This document shows positions 23,982 through 36,423 of a stretch of 64,000 nucleotides of DNA, in pieces (positions within the stretch are counted from its first letter, which is position 1; each line of letters begins with the position of its first letter). Origin of the DNA: Pseudolabrys sp. (GTDB lineage: Bacteria; Pseudomonadota; Alphaproteobacteria; Rhizobiales; Xanthobacteraceae); assembly GCA_029980465.1 (NCBI GenBank), contig JARYIJ010000001.1:2863501-2927500 (forward strand), written 5' to 3'. The notes beneath the pieces were generated by a model, which was not told the origin of the DNA, did not search any database, and worked only from the letters and a program-made list of their open reading frames with translations. The position numbers were made by a program, and so were the translations under genes.

Positions 23982-26156
23982 ATGCCCGACCTGCTGCTCG
24001 AGTTTTTTTCCGAAGAGATTCCGGCCCGCATGCAGGGCCGCGCCGCCGAGGACCTGCGCAAGCTGGTCACCGACGCGCTGGTCGAGGCCGGTCTCGTCTA
24101 TGACGGCGCCAAGGCGTTCGTGACGCCGCGCCGCCTCGCGCTGTCGGTGCATGGCGTGCCGGCGCGCCAGCCCGACCTCAAGGAGGAGCGCAAGGGCCCG
24201 AAAGTGGGCGCGCCCGACCAGGCCATCCAGGGCTTCCTGCGCGCCGCGGGCCTGACCTCGATCGATCAGGCCAAGGTGCAGAGCGACAAGAAGGGCGACT
24301 TCTACGTCGCCGTCACCGAGAAGAAGGGCCGCGATGCCATCGCGGTGATCGCCGACATCGTGCCGAAGGTCGTGCGCTCGTTTCCCTGGCCGAAGTCGAT
24401 GCGCTGGGGCAAGGCGTCGGCGGAGTCCGGCGCGCTCACCTGGGTGCGGCCGCTGCATTCGATCGTCGCGACGTTCGGGCCGGAGACCGAGGACCCGGAG
24501 GTCGTCAAATTTGACGTCGGCGGCATCGCGTCCGGCGACACGACGCGCGGCCACCGCTTCATGGCGCCGGCGCCGTTCACGGTGAAGCACTTCGACGACT
24601 ACATGCAGAAGCTCGAGGCGGCCAGGGTCGTGCTCGATCCGGCGCGCCGCCGCGAGATCATCCTGACCGACGCCAAGAATCTCGCTTTCGCGCAGGGCTT
24701 CGAGCTGGTCGAGGACGAAGGCCTGCTCACCGAGGCCGCGGGCCTGGTCGAATGGCCGGTCGTGCTGATGGGCGAGTTCGACAAGGCGTTCCTGGCGATC
24801 CCCGGCGAGGTGATCCGCGCCACCATCCGCAACAACCAGAAGTGTTTCGTGCTGCGCGACCCGCAGACCGCGAAGCTGACCAACAAGTTCATCCTCGTCG
24901 CGAACGAGGAGGCGAGCGACGGCGGCAAGGCCATCGTCGCCGGCAACCAGCGCGTCATCCGCGCGCGGCTGTCCGACGCCAAGTTCTTCTACGAGACGGA
25001 TTTGAAGACGCCGCTCGAGGCGCGGCTGCCGAAATTCGAGCAGATCGTGTTCCACGAGAAGCTCGGCACGCAGGCCGAGCGCATCGCCCGCATCGTCGCG
25101 CTGGCGGGCCAGCTTGCGCCTGTGGTCGGCGCCGACAAGGCCAAGGCCGAGCGCGCCGCGCAGCTCTGCAAGGTGGACTTGCTCACCGAAGTCGTCGGCG
25201 AATTCCCCGAAGTGCAGGGCCTGATGGGGAAGTATTACGCGCAGGCGCAGAACGAGGACGAGGCGGTCGCCAACGCCATCGCCGATCACTACAGCCCGAA
25301 GGGGCCGGACGATCTGGTGCCGTCCGACCCGGTCTCGATCGCGGTGGCGCTGGCCGACAAGATCGACACGCTGGTCGGCTTCTGGGCGATCGACGAGAAG
25401 CCGACGGGGTCAAAGGACCCCTATGCGCTGCGCAGGGCGGCGCTGGGCGTCATTCGGATCGTGCTCGACAACAAGCTGCGCCTGCGCTTGCTTGATGTTG
25501 TCGCCAAACACTCCGGCGTCATTGCCGGGCAACCGGGTCCGCGCGAAGCGCGGCCCGGTCGTAAACTTGAACCGGCAATCCATCAATCAAGAAAGATGGA
25601 TGCGCGGGTCAAGCCCGCGCATGACGTTGGCGATGATCTGCTCTCCTTCTTCGCCGACCGCCTCAAGGTGCAACTGCGCGAGCAGGGCGCGCGGCACGAT
25701 CTCGTCGATGCGGTGTTTGCACTCGAAGGTCAGGATGATCTTTTGCTGATCGTCCGGCGCGTCGAGGCGCTCGGCAAATTCCTCGACACCGAGGACGGCA
25801 AGAACCTGCTGGCCGGCGTCAAGCGCGCCGCCAACATCCTGCGCATCGAGGAGAAGAAGGACGGCACCGCCTATTCCGGCGCGCCCGACGTGGCGCTGCT
25901 CAGGGAGCCGGAAGAGAAGGCGCTCGCCACCGCCATCGCGACGGCGAAGAAGGATGCCGCCGCTGCCGTCGCCAAGGAGGACTTTGCCGCCGCGATGTCG
26001 GCCATGGCGAAGCTGCGCCCGACGGTCGATGCCTTCTTCGACAAGGTCACGGTGAATGCCGACGACAAGGCGCTGCGGGCGAATCGCCTGCGGCTGCTCA
26101 ATGAAATCCGTGAAGCGACGCGCGCGGTGGCTGATTTTTCGCGAATCGAGGGGTAA
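23982..26156 (+). CDS. glyS: Glycyl-tRNA synthetase beta subunit with an internal repeat-encoded peptide
   Basis: 724 residues. It is the beta subunit of glycyl-tRNA synthetase, needed for tRNA binding. The start [18 protein letters not shown] is the family N-terminus; core motifs are [21 protein letters not shown] and [13 protein letters not shown]. Residues 513-548 are encoded by a 108-bp family B element inserted in frame (25518-25625). Either side is ordinary GlyS ([12 protein letters not shown] and [21 protein letters not shown]). The insertion is a multiple of three and adds no stop, so the protein should be made with a basic 36-residue insert just before the C-terminal anticodon-binding-like domain. 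It starts 31 bp after the DUF559 stop. Confidence 0.95.
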   Translation: MPDLLLEFFSEEIPARMQGRAAEDLRKLVTDALVEAGLVYDGAKAFVTPRRLALSVHGVPARQPDLKEERKGPKVGAPDQAIQGFLRAAGLTSIDQAKVQSDKKGDFYVAVTEKKGRDAIAVIADIVPKVVRSFPWPKSMRWGKASAESGALTWVRPLHSIVATFGPETEDPEVVKFDVGGIASGDTTRGHRFMAPAPFTVKHFDDYMQKLEAARVVLDPARRREIILTDAKNLAFAQGFELVEDEGLLTEAAGLVEWPVVLMGEFDKAFLAIPGEVIRATIRNNQKCFVLRDPQTAKLTNKFILVANEEASDGGKAIVAGNQRVIRARLSDAKFFYETDLKTPLEARLPKFEQIVFHEKLGTQAERIARIVALAGQLAPVVGADKAKAERAAQLCKVDLLTEVVGEFPEVQGLMGKYYAQAQNEDEAVANAIADHYSPKGPDDLVPSDPVSIAVALADKIDTLVGFWAIDEKPTGSKDPYALRRAALGVIRIVLDNKLRLRLLDVVAKHSGVIAGQPGPREARPGRKLEPAIHQSRKMDARVKPAHDVGDDLLSFFADRLKVQLREQGARHDLVDAVFALEGQDDLLLIVRRVEALGKFLDTEDGKNLLAGVKRAANILRIEEKKDGTAYSGAPDVALLREPEEKALATAIATAKKDAAAAVAKEDFAAAMSAMAKLRPTVDAFFDKVTVNADDKALRANRLRLLNEIREATRAVADFSRIEG
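25518..25625. repeat. Family B palindromic element inside glyS, copy B5
   Basis: The left hairpin is GTCATTGCCGGG...CCCGGT with inner CCGCGCGAAGCGCGG, then AACCGGCAATCCATC, then the right hairpin GATGGATGCGCGGGTCAAGC...CCCGCGCATGAC. Its outer ends GTCAT and ATGAC are inverted. The right half matches the reverse complement of copy B7 (35220-35304) almost base for base. It is exactly 36 codons long and open in the glyS frame. Confidence 0.92.
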
Positions 26157-26166
26157 GCCTCTCGCT

Positions 26167-26286
26167 GTCGTCCTCGCGAACGCGGGGACCCATACGCTGT
26201 GCCGTCTCGAGATGCTGCGGAGTATGGGTCCCGGCCCTCACTTCGTTCGGCCGGGACGACATGGAACTCTTCGTCCCGGAATGACG
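26167..26286. repeat. Family B palindromic element, copy B6
   Basis: GTCGTCCTCGCGAACGCGGG and GACCCATAC are answered by GTATGGGTC and CCGGCCCTCACTTCGTTCGG, ending CCGGGACGAC. A further half unit TCGTCCCGGAATGACG follows. It starts 10 bp after the glyS stop and ends upstream of the DUF3096 gene. Confidence 0.8.
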
Positions 26287-26317
26287 TTCTAAACCCGACC
26301 TCACAGGAAAAATCCCC

Positions 26318-26467
26318 ATGCATTTCTCGCTCGGTGTCGCGCACCTCTCTCCCGTTGTGTCGATCGCCGCCGGCGTGCTGATCCTCATCATGCCGCGGCT
26401 GCTCAACTACATTGTCGCGATCTATCTCATCCTGATCGGCATTATCGGGCTGGGCATTATCCACTGA
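26318..26467 (+). CDS. DUF3096 family small membrane protein
   Basis: 49 residues: MHFSLGVAHLSPVVSIAAGV followed by LILIMPRLLNYIVAIYLIL and IGIIGLGIIH. Two hydrophobic helices and the central PRLLNYIVAIYL signature fit DUF3096, a family of tiny membrane proteins of unknown role. An AGGA site precedes the ATG. It lies alone between copy B6 and ppdK on the same strand. Confidence 0.85.
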   Translation: MHFSLGVAHLSPVVSIAAGVLILIMPRLLNYIVAIYLILIGIIGLGIIH

Positions 26468-26560
26468 CGCCGAATTTTCGCTGAAAACAGGGCCTGAAGT
26501 CGGGGTTGCGCTGGGCCCGCCGTCCGTGTTTCTAGCGGTCAAAAGTTCCCCGGAGTTGTC

Positions 26561-29368
<2,808 letters not shown>

Positions 29369-29381
29369 GAATCCGCCTCAT

Positions 29382-29583
29382 CCTGACAGTCTGACCGGAA
29401 GTGATTCCGGGTTTTCAAACTCGTGTCCCGGGCGCAGCGCAGCGCGTTAGCGGTGCGCTGCAGACCCGGGATCCCGGTGTTTCTTTGCGGGTCAAGCGGG
29501 GTCCCGGCTCTGCGGTGCACCACTTCGCCATGGCGCGTCGAAGACGCGCTTGCGGCTCGTGCTGCACCGCGTCCGGGACACGC
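29382..29583 (-). repeat. Family A interspersed element, copy A2 (reverse)
   Basis: On the minus strand it reads from GTCCCGGACGCGGTGCAGCA to GCCCGGGACACGAGTTTGAA and ends CGGTCAGACTGTCAGG. The left terminal repeat is lost: the element stops a few bases before the chemoreceptor stop codon. The GTAAACGCG hairpin module is incomplete. Confidence 0.85.
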
Positions 29584-29591
29584 AGGGGCGC

Positions 29592-30938
29592 CTACACCGC
29601 CACCTTCTTCAGGAAGCCCTCGACCTCGTTGCGCAGCTCGGAGACGGCGTTGGCGACGGTCTCCGACGCGTTGAGGACGGTTTCGGCCGAGGCACGGGTC
29701 TCGCTGGCGGCGCCGGTCACCTCGGTCAGCACGGTGACGACGTGGTTGGTGCCCGCCGCCGCGCTGGCGACGTTGTGCGAGATTTCGCCGGTCGCGGCGT
29801 TCTGCTCCTCGACCGAGGAGGCCACCGCGTTGGTGTACTGGTTGATCTCCTGCATGCGCTGCGCGATCTGACGGACTGCGGCGACCGCGCTGGCGGTGGA
29901 CTCCTGCACGCCGGTGATGTGGGTCGCGATTTCTTCCGTCGCCCTGGCGGTCTGCACCGCGAGTGTCTTCACCTCGGACGCGACCACGGCGAAACCCTTG
30001 CCGGCTTCGCCGGCGCGCGCCGCCTCGATGGTGGCGTTGAGCGCCAGCAGGTTGGTCTGGCCGGCGATATTGCGGATGAGCTTGATGACGTCGCCGATCT
30101 TCTGCGCGCCGGTCGAGAGGCTGGCGATCTGGCCATCGGTGGCGCGGGCTTCATCCGTCGCGAGATCGACGATCTCGGTGGCCTGGCTGAGCTGGCGGCT
30201 GATTTCGGAGATCGAGCGCGACAATTCGTCGGCGGCGACGGCCGCGGTCTCGACATTGGCCGAGGCTTCGTGGAACGAGGTTACCGCGCTCTCGGCGCGC
30301 TGCGTGGTCTGGCCCGACGCAGCGAACAGCGACGTCGCCGTGCCGCGCAACGACGCGGCGTTGTCGCTGACGATGCGCAGCAGCTTCTCGATCTGGGGGC
30401 GGAACGTTGCGATCGCGTCTTCGACCGTAGTGCGGCGCTGCTCCTGGTCGCGGATCGCCGCGCGCTCTTCCTCGGCCATGCGCTGCTCGGTGATGTCCTC
30501 GTGGGTCGACACCCAGCCGCCGTCCGGAATGCGTTCGTTCTTCGCCATGACGAGGCGGCCGTCGGCGGCCCGGACGATATGACCGGAGCTCGTTCCGGTC
30601 TTCATGCTGCCGATGATCTTGGCGCAATAGGCGTCGATGTCGCCCTCGAACAGGCCGGTGTCCTTGCGCGCCTGGATGAGCCGACGCAGCGAGATGCCCG
30701 GCTTCACCACCTTCGGATCGAGCTTGTACATCTCGAGGTAACGGCGGTTCACCAGCGTGATGCAGCCGTTCTTGTCGAACATGGTGAGGCCTTGCGACAT
30801 GTTGTCGAAGGCTTCTGTCAGGCGGCGATTGTGCGTCAGCATGCGCCGGTAGGCGACCGCGATGACGATCAGCGCTGTGAAGCAGACGACGATCGCAATC
30901 GGGCTGGTTAGCGACGAATGGAGAATAGTCGAGACCAT
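29592..30938 (-). CDS. PAS domain-containing methyl-accepting chemotaxis protein
   Basis: 448 residues. One N-terminal membrane helix (about 13-30) with almost no periplasmic part, then a PAS-like domain (about 38-155; [29 protein letters not shown], ending [14 protein letters not shown]), then the MCP signalling helices with the conserved hairpin [36 protein letters not shown] (about 287-322). It senses through the cytoplasmic PAS domain. No che genes are nearby. The C-terminus [11 protein letters not shown] has no CheR-binding pentapeptide. Confidence 0.92.
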   Translation of the reverse strand: MVSTILHSSLTSPIAIVVCFTALIVIAVAYRRMLTHNRRLTEAFDNMSQGLTMFDKNGCITLVNRRYLEMYKLDPKVVKPGISLRRLIQARKDTGLFEGDIDAYCAKIIGSMKTGTSSGHIVRAADGRLVMAKNERIPDGGWVSTHEDITEQRMAEEERAAIRDQEQRRTTVEDAIATFRPQIEKLLRIVSDNAASLRGTATSLFAASGQTTQRAESAVTSFHEASANVETAAVAADELSRSISEISRQLSQATEIVDLATDEARATDGQIASLSTGAQKIGDVIKLIRNIAGQTNLLALNATIEAARAGEAGKGFAVVASEVKTLAVQTARATEEIATHITGVQESTASAVAAVRQIAQRMQEINQYTNAVASSVEEQNAATGEISHNVASAAAGTNHVVTVLTEVTGAASETRASAETVLNASETVANAVSELRNEVEGFLKKVAV

Positions 30939-31073
30939 CCGGGTCCTCGGCGGAGTTTCATTGACTATCGGGCGGGACCACTTGCGATACGGTTAATGAG
31001 AGATGACGGCGCGAGTGCCGTCTCGGCGCGCATCCGGTTAACGGCTTTTCAAGGTTAATCGGGCCATAACGGA

Positions 31074-32249
31074 ATGCCTCGCTTTGTCCGCAAGCGGACA
31101 GCGGGCGCGTATCGGTTCAGTGTTGTGGCGTCGCGTCGGTCCATGCCAGTTCAGCGTAACAACCGCGCCTTTTTGATCGGGCTTGCTGCGCTCGCCGTCT
31201 TTTCGGTTTTCCCGAACCAGATCGCCCATCAGGACCTTGGCGCGTTGCTGGCGCGCCAGCCCTCGGTGGCACGACACTGGCACGCTTACCTGCTCGGCAC
31301 GCTGCCGAGCACGATGCAGACATCGCTCTTCAGCATGCCGCGCCCGATCGGCACGGTGATCCCACGGCCGCCTCTCTACGTGCTGGCGAGCGTCAATCCG
31401 AACGCGATCACCGGCGCGCTCGGGCGGGAAATCCTCGGTAACACGCCGGCGGTCCAGTTTCCGAGCGTGAACCGCGAGCACAAGAGCGACTCTCTCGCGC
31501 GGCGTCCGCGACCGCCGATGCCACCGGAACAGATTCTTGCCGATGCGACGATGCCGGCCGGCGCGCCGGCGCCGATCGGGTTCGGCGGGAGCCCCGGCGA
31601 TCAAGCGAGCAGCGAAGCGCGCACCTTCTTCGGCGCCAGGCCGCTCGGCGGCGGACAGCTCGCATCGCTGGAGCCGTTCGACGGCGAGGGCGGCCAGAGC
31701 GTCGCCGGCAAGGGCGAGGTCACCGGCCCCGACCAGCGCCCGATGTCGCCAGCCGAGCGCCTCAAGCTCAGCGGCCGCGATCGCGCCGCCGCCGAGAAGT
31801 GCCTGGCCGACGCCGTGTATTTCGAGGCGCGCGACGAGCCGGTCAGCGCCCAGATTGGCGTCGCCCAGGTCGTGCTCAACCGCGTGTTCATGCCGTTCTA
31901 TCCGAAGACGGTGTGCGGCGTCGTCTATCAGAATGCTAACCGGAGGCTCGCCTGCCAGTTCACCTTCGCCTGCGACGGCAAGCGCGACGTGGTCGAGGAG
32001 CCGGACGCCTGGGAGCGCGCGAAGAAAATCGCCAAGGACATGCTCGACGGCAAGCTATGGCTGCCGCAGATCGCCAAATCGACGCACTATCATGACGATT
32101 GGGCACACCCGGATTGGGTCCACGAGATGCGCCGCTACGACAAGGAAGGCGGCCTGATCTTTTACCGCCCGCGCAACTGGGGCGACGGTTCCGACGAGCC
32201 GAAATGGGGCAATCCCAAGACGACGGCAAAAGCCGAAGCCAAGCTTTAG
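31074..32249 (+). CDS. SleB-type cell wall hydrolase
   Basis: 391 residues. A membrane or signal segment (about 29-46, FLIGLAALAVFSVFP) is followed by a long low-complexity proline/glycine-rich linker (about 120-240) and a C-terminal Hydrolase_2/SleB domain (about 243-370) with KCLADAVYFEARDEPVSAQIGVAQVVLNRV, where the glutamate of YFEAR is the likely catalytic acid. CGVVYQN and CQFTFACDG give paired cysteines. The family cleaves peptidoglycan, and the protein should act in the periplasm. ATG 31143 is an alternative start just before the hydrophobic segment. Confidence 0.88.
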   Translation: MPRFVRKRTAGAYRFSVVASRRSMPVQRNNRAFLIGLAALAVFSVFPNQIAHQDLGALLARQPSVARHWHAYLLGTLPSTMQTSLFSMPRPIGTVIPRPPLYVLASVNPNAITGALGREILGNTPAVQFPSVNREHKSDSLARRPRPPMPPEQILADATMPAGAPAPIGFGGSPGDQASSEARTFFGARPLGGGQLASLEPFDGEGGQSVAGKGEVTGPDQRPMSPAERLKLSGRDRAAAEKCLADAVYFEARDEPVSAQIGVAQVVLNRVFMPFYPKTVCGVVYQNANRRLACQFTFACDGKRDVVEEPDAWERAKKIAKDMLDGKLWLPQIAKSTHYHDDWAHPDWVHEMRRYDKEGGLIFYRPRNWGDGSDEPKWGNPKTTAKAEAKL

Positions 32250-32368
32250 CTTTTCCAGCGTCATGCGCCGGATCGATGGCTCGTATCATCATTATTTGTT
32301 TCCGCGGGGACGGCTCCGCCCTGTATTCTGCCCGCCCTGCGCCGAAACCGGCGTGAAAGGGCGACGCA

Positions 32369-33604
32369 ATGGACACCTCAAGGCAGACCTCGGCGAGCTG
32401 GCGCACGCCGGTGATGCTGATCATCTTCGGCTGCGCGATCTCGATGCTGAGTTTTGGGCCGCGCTCGGCTCTCGGCCAGTTTCTGGCGCCGCTGTCGTTC
32501 GCCCATCACTGGGGCCGCGAGGTCTTCTCGCTGGCGCTCGCGGTGCAGAACCTGCTGTGGGGCGTGGGCCAGCCGTTCGCCGGCGCAGTGGCGGACCGCT
32601 TCGGCGCCGTGCGCGTGCTGAGCATCGGCGCGTTTTTGTACGCGGCCGGCCTCGCGCTGATGGCCTGGACCGACTCGGCGCTCGGCTTGAACATTTCGGC
32701 CGGCGTGCTGATCGGCTTCGGCCTGTCCGGGTGCTCGTTCAACATCGTGATCGGCGCGCTCGGCAAGCTGCTGCCGGACCGCTACCGTTCGCTCGCCTTT
32801 GGCGCCGGCACGGCGGCCGGCTCGTTCGGCCAGTTCCTGTTCTCGCCACTGGCGCGCGGCCTGATCGACGGCTTCGACTGGCAGACGGCCCTCGTCGTGT
32901 TTGCCGGCCTGATGCTGCTGATCCTGCCGCTCTCGCTCGTGCTGGCCGCGCCAAAGGGCGCGCCCGCGGCGGAAAAGACAATCGCGCCGCCGCAATCGTT
33001 CCGTCAGGCGCTGTCGGAAGCATTCTCGCATCGCAGCTACGTCCTGCTGGTGCTCGGGTTCTTCACCTGCGGCTTCCAGCTCGCCTTCGTCACCGTGCAT
33101 CTGCCCGCCTATCTGCTCGACCGCGGCCTGTCGGCGGAGGTCGGCGCATGGACGATCGGCGCCATCGGCCTGTTCAACATCGTCGGTTCGCTGGCGTCCG
33201 GCTATCTCGGCGTGCGCCTGCCGAAGCGCTACATCCTGTCGTTCATCTACTTCGCCCGTGCGCTATCGATCGCCGTGTTTGTCATGCTGCCGGCATCGAC
33301 GGTGACGACATTGATCTTCGGCGCCGTGACGGGATTACTGTGGCTCTCCACCGTGCCGCCGACGTCGTCGCTCGTTGCCGTGATGTTCGGCACCCGCTGG
33401 CTGTCAACGCTCTATGGCTTCGCCTTCTTCAGCCACCAGATCGGCGGTTTCCTGGGCGTGCTGCTCGGCGGCCTTGCCTACGAATACACCGGTTCCTACA
33501 ACGCGATCTGGTGGCTGTCGGTGTTCTTCGGCTGCATGTCGGCGCTGATCAACCTGCCGATCGTCGAACGGCCGGTGGCGCGGCCCGCCATGGCCGCGGC
33601 CTGA
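32369..33604 (+). CDS. MFS transporter
   Basis: 411 residues with 12 predicted membrane helices in two halves of six, and GAVADRFGAVRVL between helices 2 and 3, the family loop. LSFGPRSALGQFLAPLSFAHHWGREVFSLALAVQNLLWGVGQPF resembles the oxalate/formate-antiporter-like (OFA) part of the superfamily. The substrate is not known. It lies between the cell wall hydrolase and the AcuI-type reductase, all on the plus strand with 65-120 bp gaps. Confidence 0.85.
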   Translation: MDTSRQTSASWRTPVMLIIFGCAISMLSFGPRSALGQFLAPLSFAHHWGREVFSLALAVQNLLWGVGQPFAGAVADRFGAVRVLSIGAFLYAAGLALMAWTDSALGLNISAGVLIGFGLSGCSFNIVIGALGKLLPDRYRSLAFGAGTAAGSFGQFLFSPLARGLIDGFDWQTALVVFAGLMLLILPLSLVLAAPKGAPAAEKTIAPPQSFRQALSEAFSHRSYVLLVLGFFTCGFQLAFVTVHLPAYLLDRGLSAEVGAWTIGAIGLFNIVGSLASGYLGVRLPKRYILSFIYFARALSIAVFVMLPASTVTTLIFGAVTGLLWLSTVPPTSSLVAVMFGTRWLSTLYGFAFFSHQIGGFLGVLLGGLAYEYTGSYNAIWWLSVFFGCMSALINLPIVERPVARPAMAAA

Positions 33605-33668
33605 GCCGCTTGCGCTCGCCGTCCTGCCGCGCGACAACAGCGCGCGACGGCGACCGGCGAGGTGAGGC

Positions 33669-34655
33669 GTGACGACATTCAAGGCGATTGTGATCGAGAA
33701 GGGCGAGGGCGGCACCAAGGCCGCGCTCACGGATTTCGACGAAGCCAACCTGATGGAGGGCGACGTCACCGTCGCGGTCGAGTATTCGGCGCTGAACTAC
33801 AAGGACGGCCTTGCCGTCACCGGCAAGGCGCCGGTGGTGCGCCGTTTTCCGATGATCGCCGGCATCGACTTCGCCGGGACGGTCGAGAGCTCGTCCAACC
33901 CGGCCTGGAAGCCCGGCGACAAGGTCGTGCTCGACGGCTGGGGCACCGGCGAAACCCATCTCGGCGCCTATGCGGCGAAATCGCGGGTGAAGGGCGAATG
34001 GCTGGTGCCGCTGCCCGCCACCATGAGCACGCGCGATGCCATGGCGATCGGCACCGCTGGCTATACGGCGATGCTGGCGGTCATGGCGCTGGAGCGTCAC
34101 GGCCTGACGCCGGCCAGCGGCCCGGTCGTGGTCAGCGGCGCGGCCGGCGGCGTCGGCTCCGTGGCCGTCGCCGTCCTGAGCAAGCTGGGTTTCACGGTGC
34201 ATGCCGTGACCGGCCGCCTGCAGGAAGCCGATTTCCTCAAGGGTCTCGGGGCGTCCGAGATCGTCGACCGCGCGGAACTTTCCGGGCCGGCCAAGCCGCT
34301 CGCCAAGGAGCGCTGGGCCGGCGGCGTCGACGTCGCCGGCTCGACGACGCTCGCCAACATGCTGTCGATGACGCGGTACGGCGGCGCGGTTGCGGCCTGC
34401 GGCCTGGCCGCGGGAATGGACCTGCCGACCTCGGTGGCGCCCTTCATTTTGCGGGGCGTGTGTCTTTACGGCATCGACTCGGTGATGTGTCCCATCGGCC
34501 GCCGAAAAGAGGCGTGGAAAAGGCTGGAAACCGATCTCGACCGCCAGAAACTGGCCGCATTGACCACCGAAATCTCGCTCCCAGAAGTGTTCGAGGTCGC
34601 GCCCCGCATCCTGAAAGGGCAGGTTCGGGGTCGAATCGTGGTCAAGATCCGGTAA
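33669..34655 (+). CDS. AcuI/YhdH-type acrylyl-CoA reductase family oxidoreductase (MDR)
   Basis: 328 residues. Zinc-free medium-chain reductase of the YhdH/YhfP group, whose best-known members reduce acryloyl-CoA with NADPH (AcuI). Seen: [44 protein letters not shown], the dinucleotide loop [17 protein letters not shown] (about 154-170) and [20 protein letters not shown] near the end, all group hallmarks. It starts with GTG and has GAGGTGAGG upstream. It could use propionate/acrylate intermediates, but no other gene of that pathway is here. Confidence 0.88.
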   Translation: MTTFKAIVIEKGEGGTKAALTDFDEANLMEGDVTVAVEYSALNYKDGLAVTGKAPVVRRFPMIAGIDFAGTVESSSNPAWKPGDKVVLDGWGTGETHLGAYAAKSRVKGEWLVPLPATMSTRDAMAIGTAGYTAMLAVMALERHGLTPASGPVVVSGAAGGVGSVAVAVLSKLGFTVHAVTGRLQEADFLKGLGASEIVDRAELSGPAKPLAKERWAGGVDVAGSTTLANMLSMTRYGGAVAACGLAAGMDLPTSVAPFILRGVCLYGIDSVMCPIGRRKEAWKRLETDLDRQKLAALTTEISLPEVFEVAPRILKGQVRGRIVVKIR

Positions 34656-34736
34656 ATACGTTCAGGATTTGGCGACGAAGTCGGGGCATAATCCGCTACC
34701 ATTAAAGGTATGGGTAGCGTCATCCGGAGTGCTGTG

Positions 34737-35201
34737 ATGTTGCGTGGGGTTGTGACGGCCGCGGCCATGCTGGCAGCGAGTTCGGCGGTGGCCGGCGAGA
34801 TCACCGGCGAGGAGGCGCGCGCGCTCGTCTCCGGCAAGCTGTTCGACTACAGCTGCTTCGAAGGCACCAAGGGCGCCGGCCGCGTGTTCGCCGACGGCTC
34901 CGTGATCGGCACCATCCAGTTCCAGGGCGACGGCCCGGTGCGCCGCGCCTTCCTTCCCGCCGGCACGCTGAAGGTCGAGAACGGCGTCGTCTGCGCGTCG
35001 CTACACGGACTGCCGATCCAGCCGTGCTTCAATCTCGAGCAGGTCGACGCCCGCCACTTCCGTGGCTCGATCCGCGGTCTCGGCTTCGCCTATTGCGACT
35101 TCACGCAGCATGGCGGTCACGTCAACGTCGCCGAGCGCGCGCATCATCACACCAAGCCGCTCGAATTGCGGCCGTCGCTCGCGTCCGACGTCACGCGCTA
35201 A
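34737..35201 (+). CDS. Secreted hypothetical protein
   Basis: 154 residues. Signal peptide MLRGVVTAAAMLAASSAVAGEI. The mature protein has GEEARALVSGKLFDYSCFEGTKGAGRVFADGSVIGTIQFQGDGPVR, a beta-rich pattern with cysteines at regular places. A histidine-rich C-terminal stretch (ERAHHHTKPLEL) could bind metal (inference). ATG 34737 was chosen for its GGAG site and cleaner signal; an ATG nine codons earlier is possible. I do not know the family name. Confidence 0.75.
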   Translation: MLRGVVTAAAMLAASSAVAGEITGEEARALVSGKLFDYSCFEGTKGAGRVFADGSVIGTIQFQGDGPVRRAFLPAGTLKVENGVVCASLHGLPIQPCFNLEQVDARHFRGSIRGLGFAYCDFTQHGGHVNVAERAHHHTKPLELRPSLASDVTR

Positions 35202-35219
35202 GAGCAGCTCAGGTTTATG

Positions 35220-35304
35220 GGTCATGCGCGGGCTTGACCCGCGCATCCATCAAAAAAGAAGAGCGGCCTTAAAGGATAGATTGCCGGTTCAGGCCCGGCA
35301 CTGA
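35220..35304. repeat. Family B palindromic element, copy B7
   Basis: The hairpin GGTCATGCGCGGGCTTGACC...CGCGCATCCATC is followed by GATTGCCGGTTCAGGCCCGG and CACTGACG. This is the same subtype as the copy in glyS (B5), in reverse orientation. It lies between the secreted protein and the convergent thioesterase gene. Confidence 0.88.
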
Positions 35305-35344
35305 CGAGTCCTGTTTCCGTAAAGACGAGTCCTGTTTCCGTAAA
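35303..35344. repeat. 21-bp direct tandem duplication
   Basis: Two perfect adjacent copies of a 21-bp unit: GACGAGTCCTGTTTCCGTAA plus one A. They start at the end of copy B7. No coding function is evident. Confidence 0.9.
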
Positions 35345-35363
35345 AGAGAAACGGTCTTAGGCG

Positions 35364-35840
35364 TCAGCCCTTCGCCGGAAAGATCATGCATGTCGTCGAG
35401 CCGTGGGCGTAAAGCTTGCCCGCGGCGTCCTTGAGCTCGCCCTCCGACGTCGCGACGCTGCGGCCGCGATGGATGACGCGGCCCTCTGCGAGCACCGGTC
35501 CGGTGTCCTTGCTCAAGGGGCGCACCAGGTTGACCTTCAGTTCGAGCGTGGTCCACGCCTCGCCCCTGGCGAGCGTCGTGAAGATGGCGCAGCCCAACGC
35601 GGAATCGAGCAACGTCGCCGCGAAGCCACCATGCACGGTGCCGATCGGATTGTAGAACCGCTCTGACGGCACGCCTTCGAACATGGCGCGGCCGTGATCG
35701 GCTTCGCGCAGATGGAAATCGAGCGTCTCGCTCATCGGCGGGTTGGGTATGTCGCCGCCGATGATCGCCCTCAGGAAATCCAGGCCGCTGTAGGACAGCA
35801 GCACGTCCTGCGAGACGAAGCCGTAGGTGCGTTCTGTCAC
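35364..35840 (-). CDS. PaaI/hotdog-fold thioesterase
   Basis: About 158 residues. HGGFAATLLDSALGCAIFTTLARGEAWTTLELKVNLVRPL is the PaaI-type hotdog core, with the HGG and the acidic D of LLDSALG as likely catalytic parts. The family hydrolyses acyl-CoA thioesters, often of aromatic or stray acyl groups. It begins at GTG 35840 (VTERTYGFV), the start suggested by homologues; an ATG at 35891 would overlap the phosphatase gene by 29 bp. The tyrosine phosphatase gene lies just upstream on the same strand, probably in one operon. Confidence 0.85.
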   Translation of the reverse strand: MTERTYGFVSQDVLLSYSGLDFLRAIIGGDIPNPPMSETLDFHLREADHGRAMFEGVPSERFYNPIGTVHGGFAATLLDSALGCAIFTTLARGEAWTTLELKVNLVRPLSKDTGPVLAEGRVIHRGRSVATSEGELKDAAGKLYAHGSTTCMIFPAKG

Positions 35841-35862
35841 GGATGCCCCCGACGTCGCGCCG

Positions 35863-36369
35863 TCAGCGGAGATCGAGTCTGAACGGCACACCTTCGTAGG
35901 CCGCCTGCGCCGGCCCGATCGCCTCGATGGCGTGGATCATGCGGCCCTTGCGGCCGAGAAACGTGTCGGCCAGCGAGACGATGCGGCGGTTGGGCGAGGC
36001 GGTCGGCGACGCCTGGCGGATCGCCGTGGCGATCGCCGCCTCGTCGCGCTGCGGATTGAGCGCGCAGGCGGACACGAAGGCCGCCGCGGTCGAGCGGCTG
36101 ATGCCGGCATAGCAATGCACGACGAGCGGCGTCTTGCGGTCCCACGAGCCGACGAAATCGACCAGCCGCGCGACGTGCTCTTCGCCGGGCAACACGTAGC
36201 CGTCGACCGGCTCCGAGATGTCGTCCATGCTCAGGACCAGGTGGTTCGTTTCCACGATCGTTTCCGGCCGCACGATGATGTCGGTCTTGCGCATCAGCGT
36301 CACGACATGGCGCGCGCCGACCGTTTCGACGGTCTGATGCAGGAGGGCGAGGGGGCAGACGTGAATCAT
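35863..36369 (-). CDS. Protein tyrosine phosphatase-like protein
   Basis: 168 residues with the P-loop HCYAGISRS (C86 nucleophile, R92), the CX5R signature, and an upstream acidic SMDDISEPVDGYV region (about 48-59) that may supply the general acid. Dual-specificity or tyrosine phosphatase fold; the substrate is unknown. The HD hydrolase gene is upstream and the thioesterase is downstream, all on the minus strand within 60 bp of each other, suggesting one transcript of 36424-37080, this gene and 35364-35840. Confidence 0.82.
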   Translation of the reverse strand: MIHVCPLALLHQTVETVGARHVVTLMRKTDIIVRPETIVETNHLVLSMDDISEPVDGYVLPGEEHVARLVDFVGSWDRKTPLVVHCYAGISRSTAAAFVSACALNPQRDEAAIATAIRQASPTASPNRRIVSLADTFLGRKGRMIHAIEAIGPAQAAYEGVPFRLDLR

Positions 36370-36423
36370 TGCTGCGGCAGGCTCAACGGTGCCTATGGCG
36401 ATACGATGAAAACGGGGCCAAGG

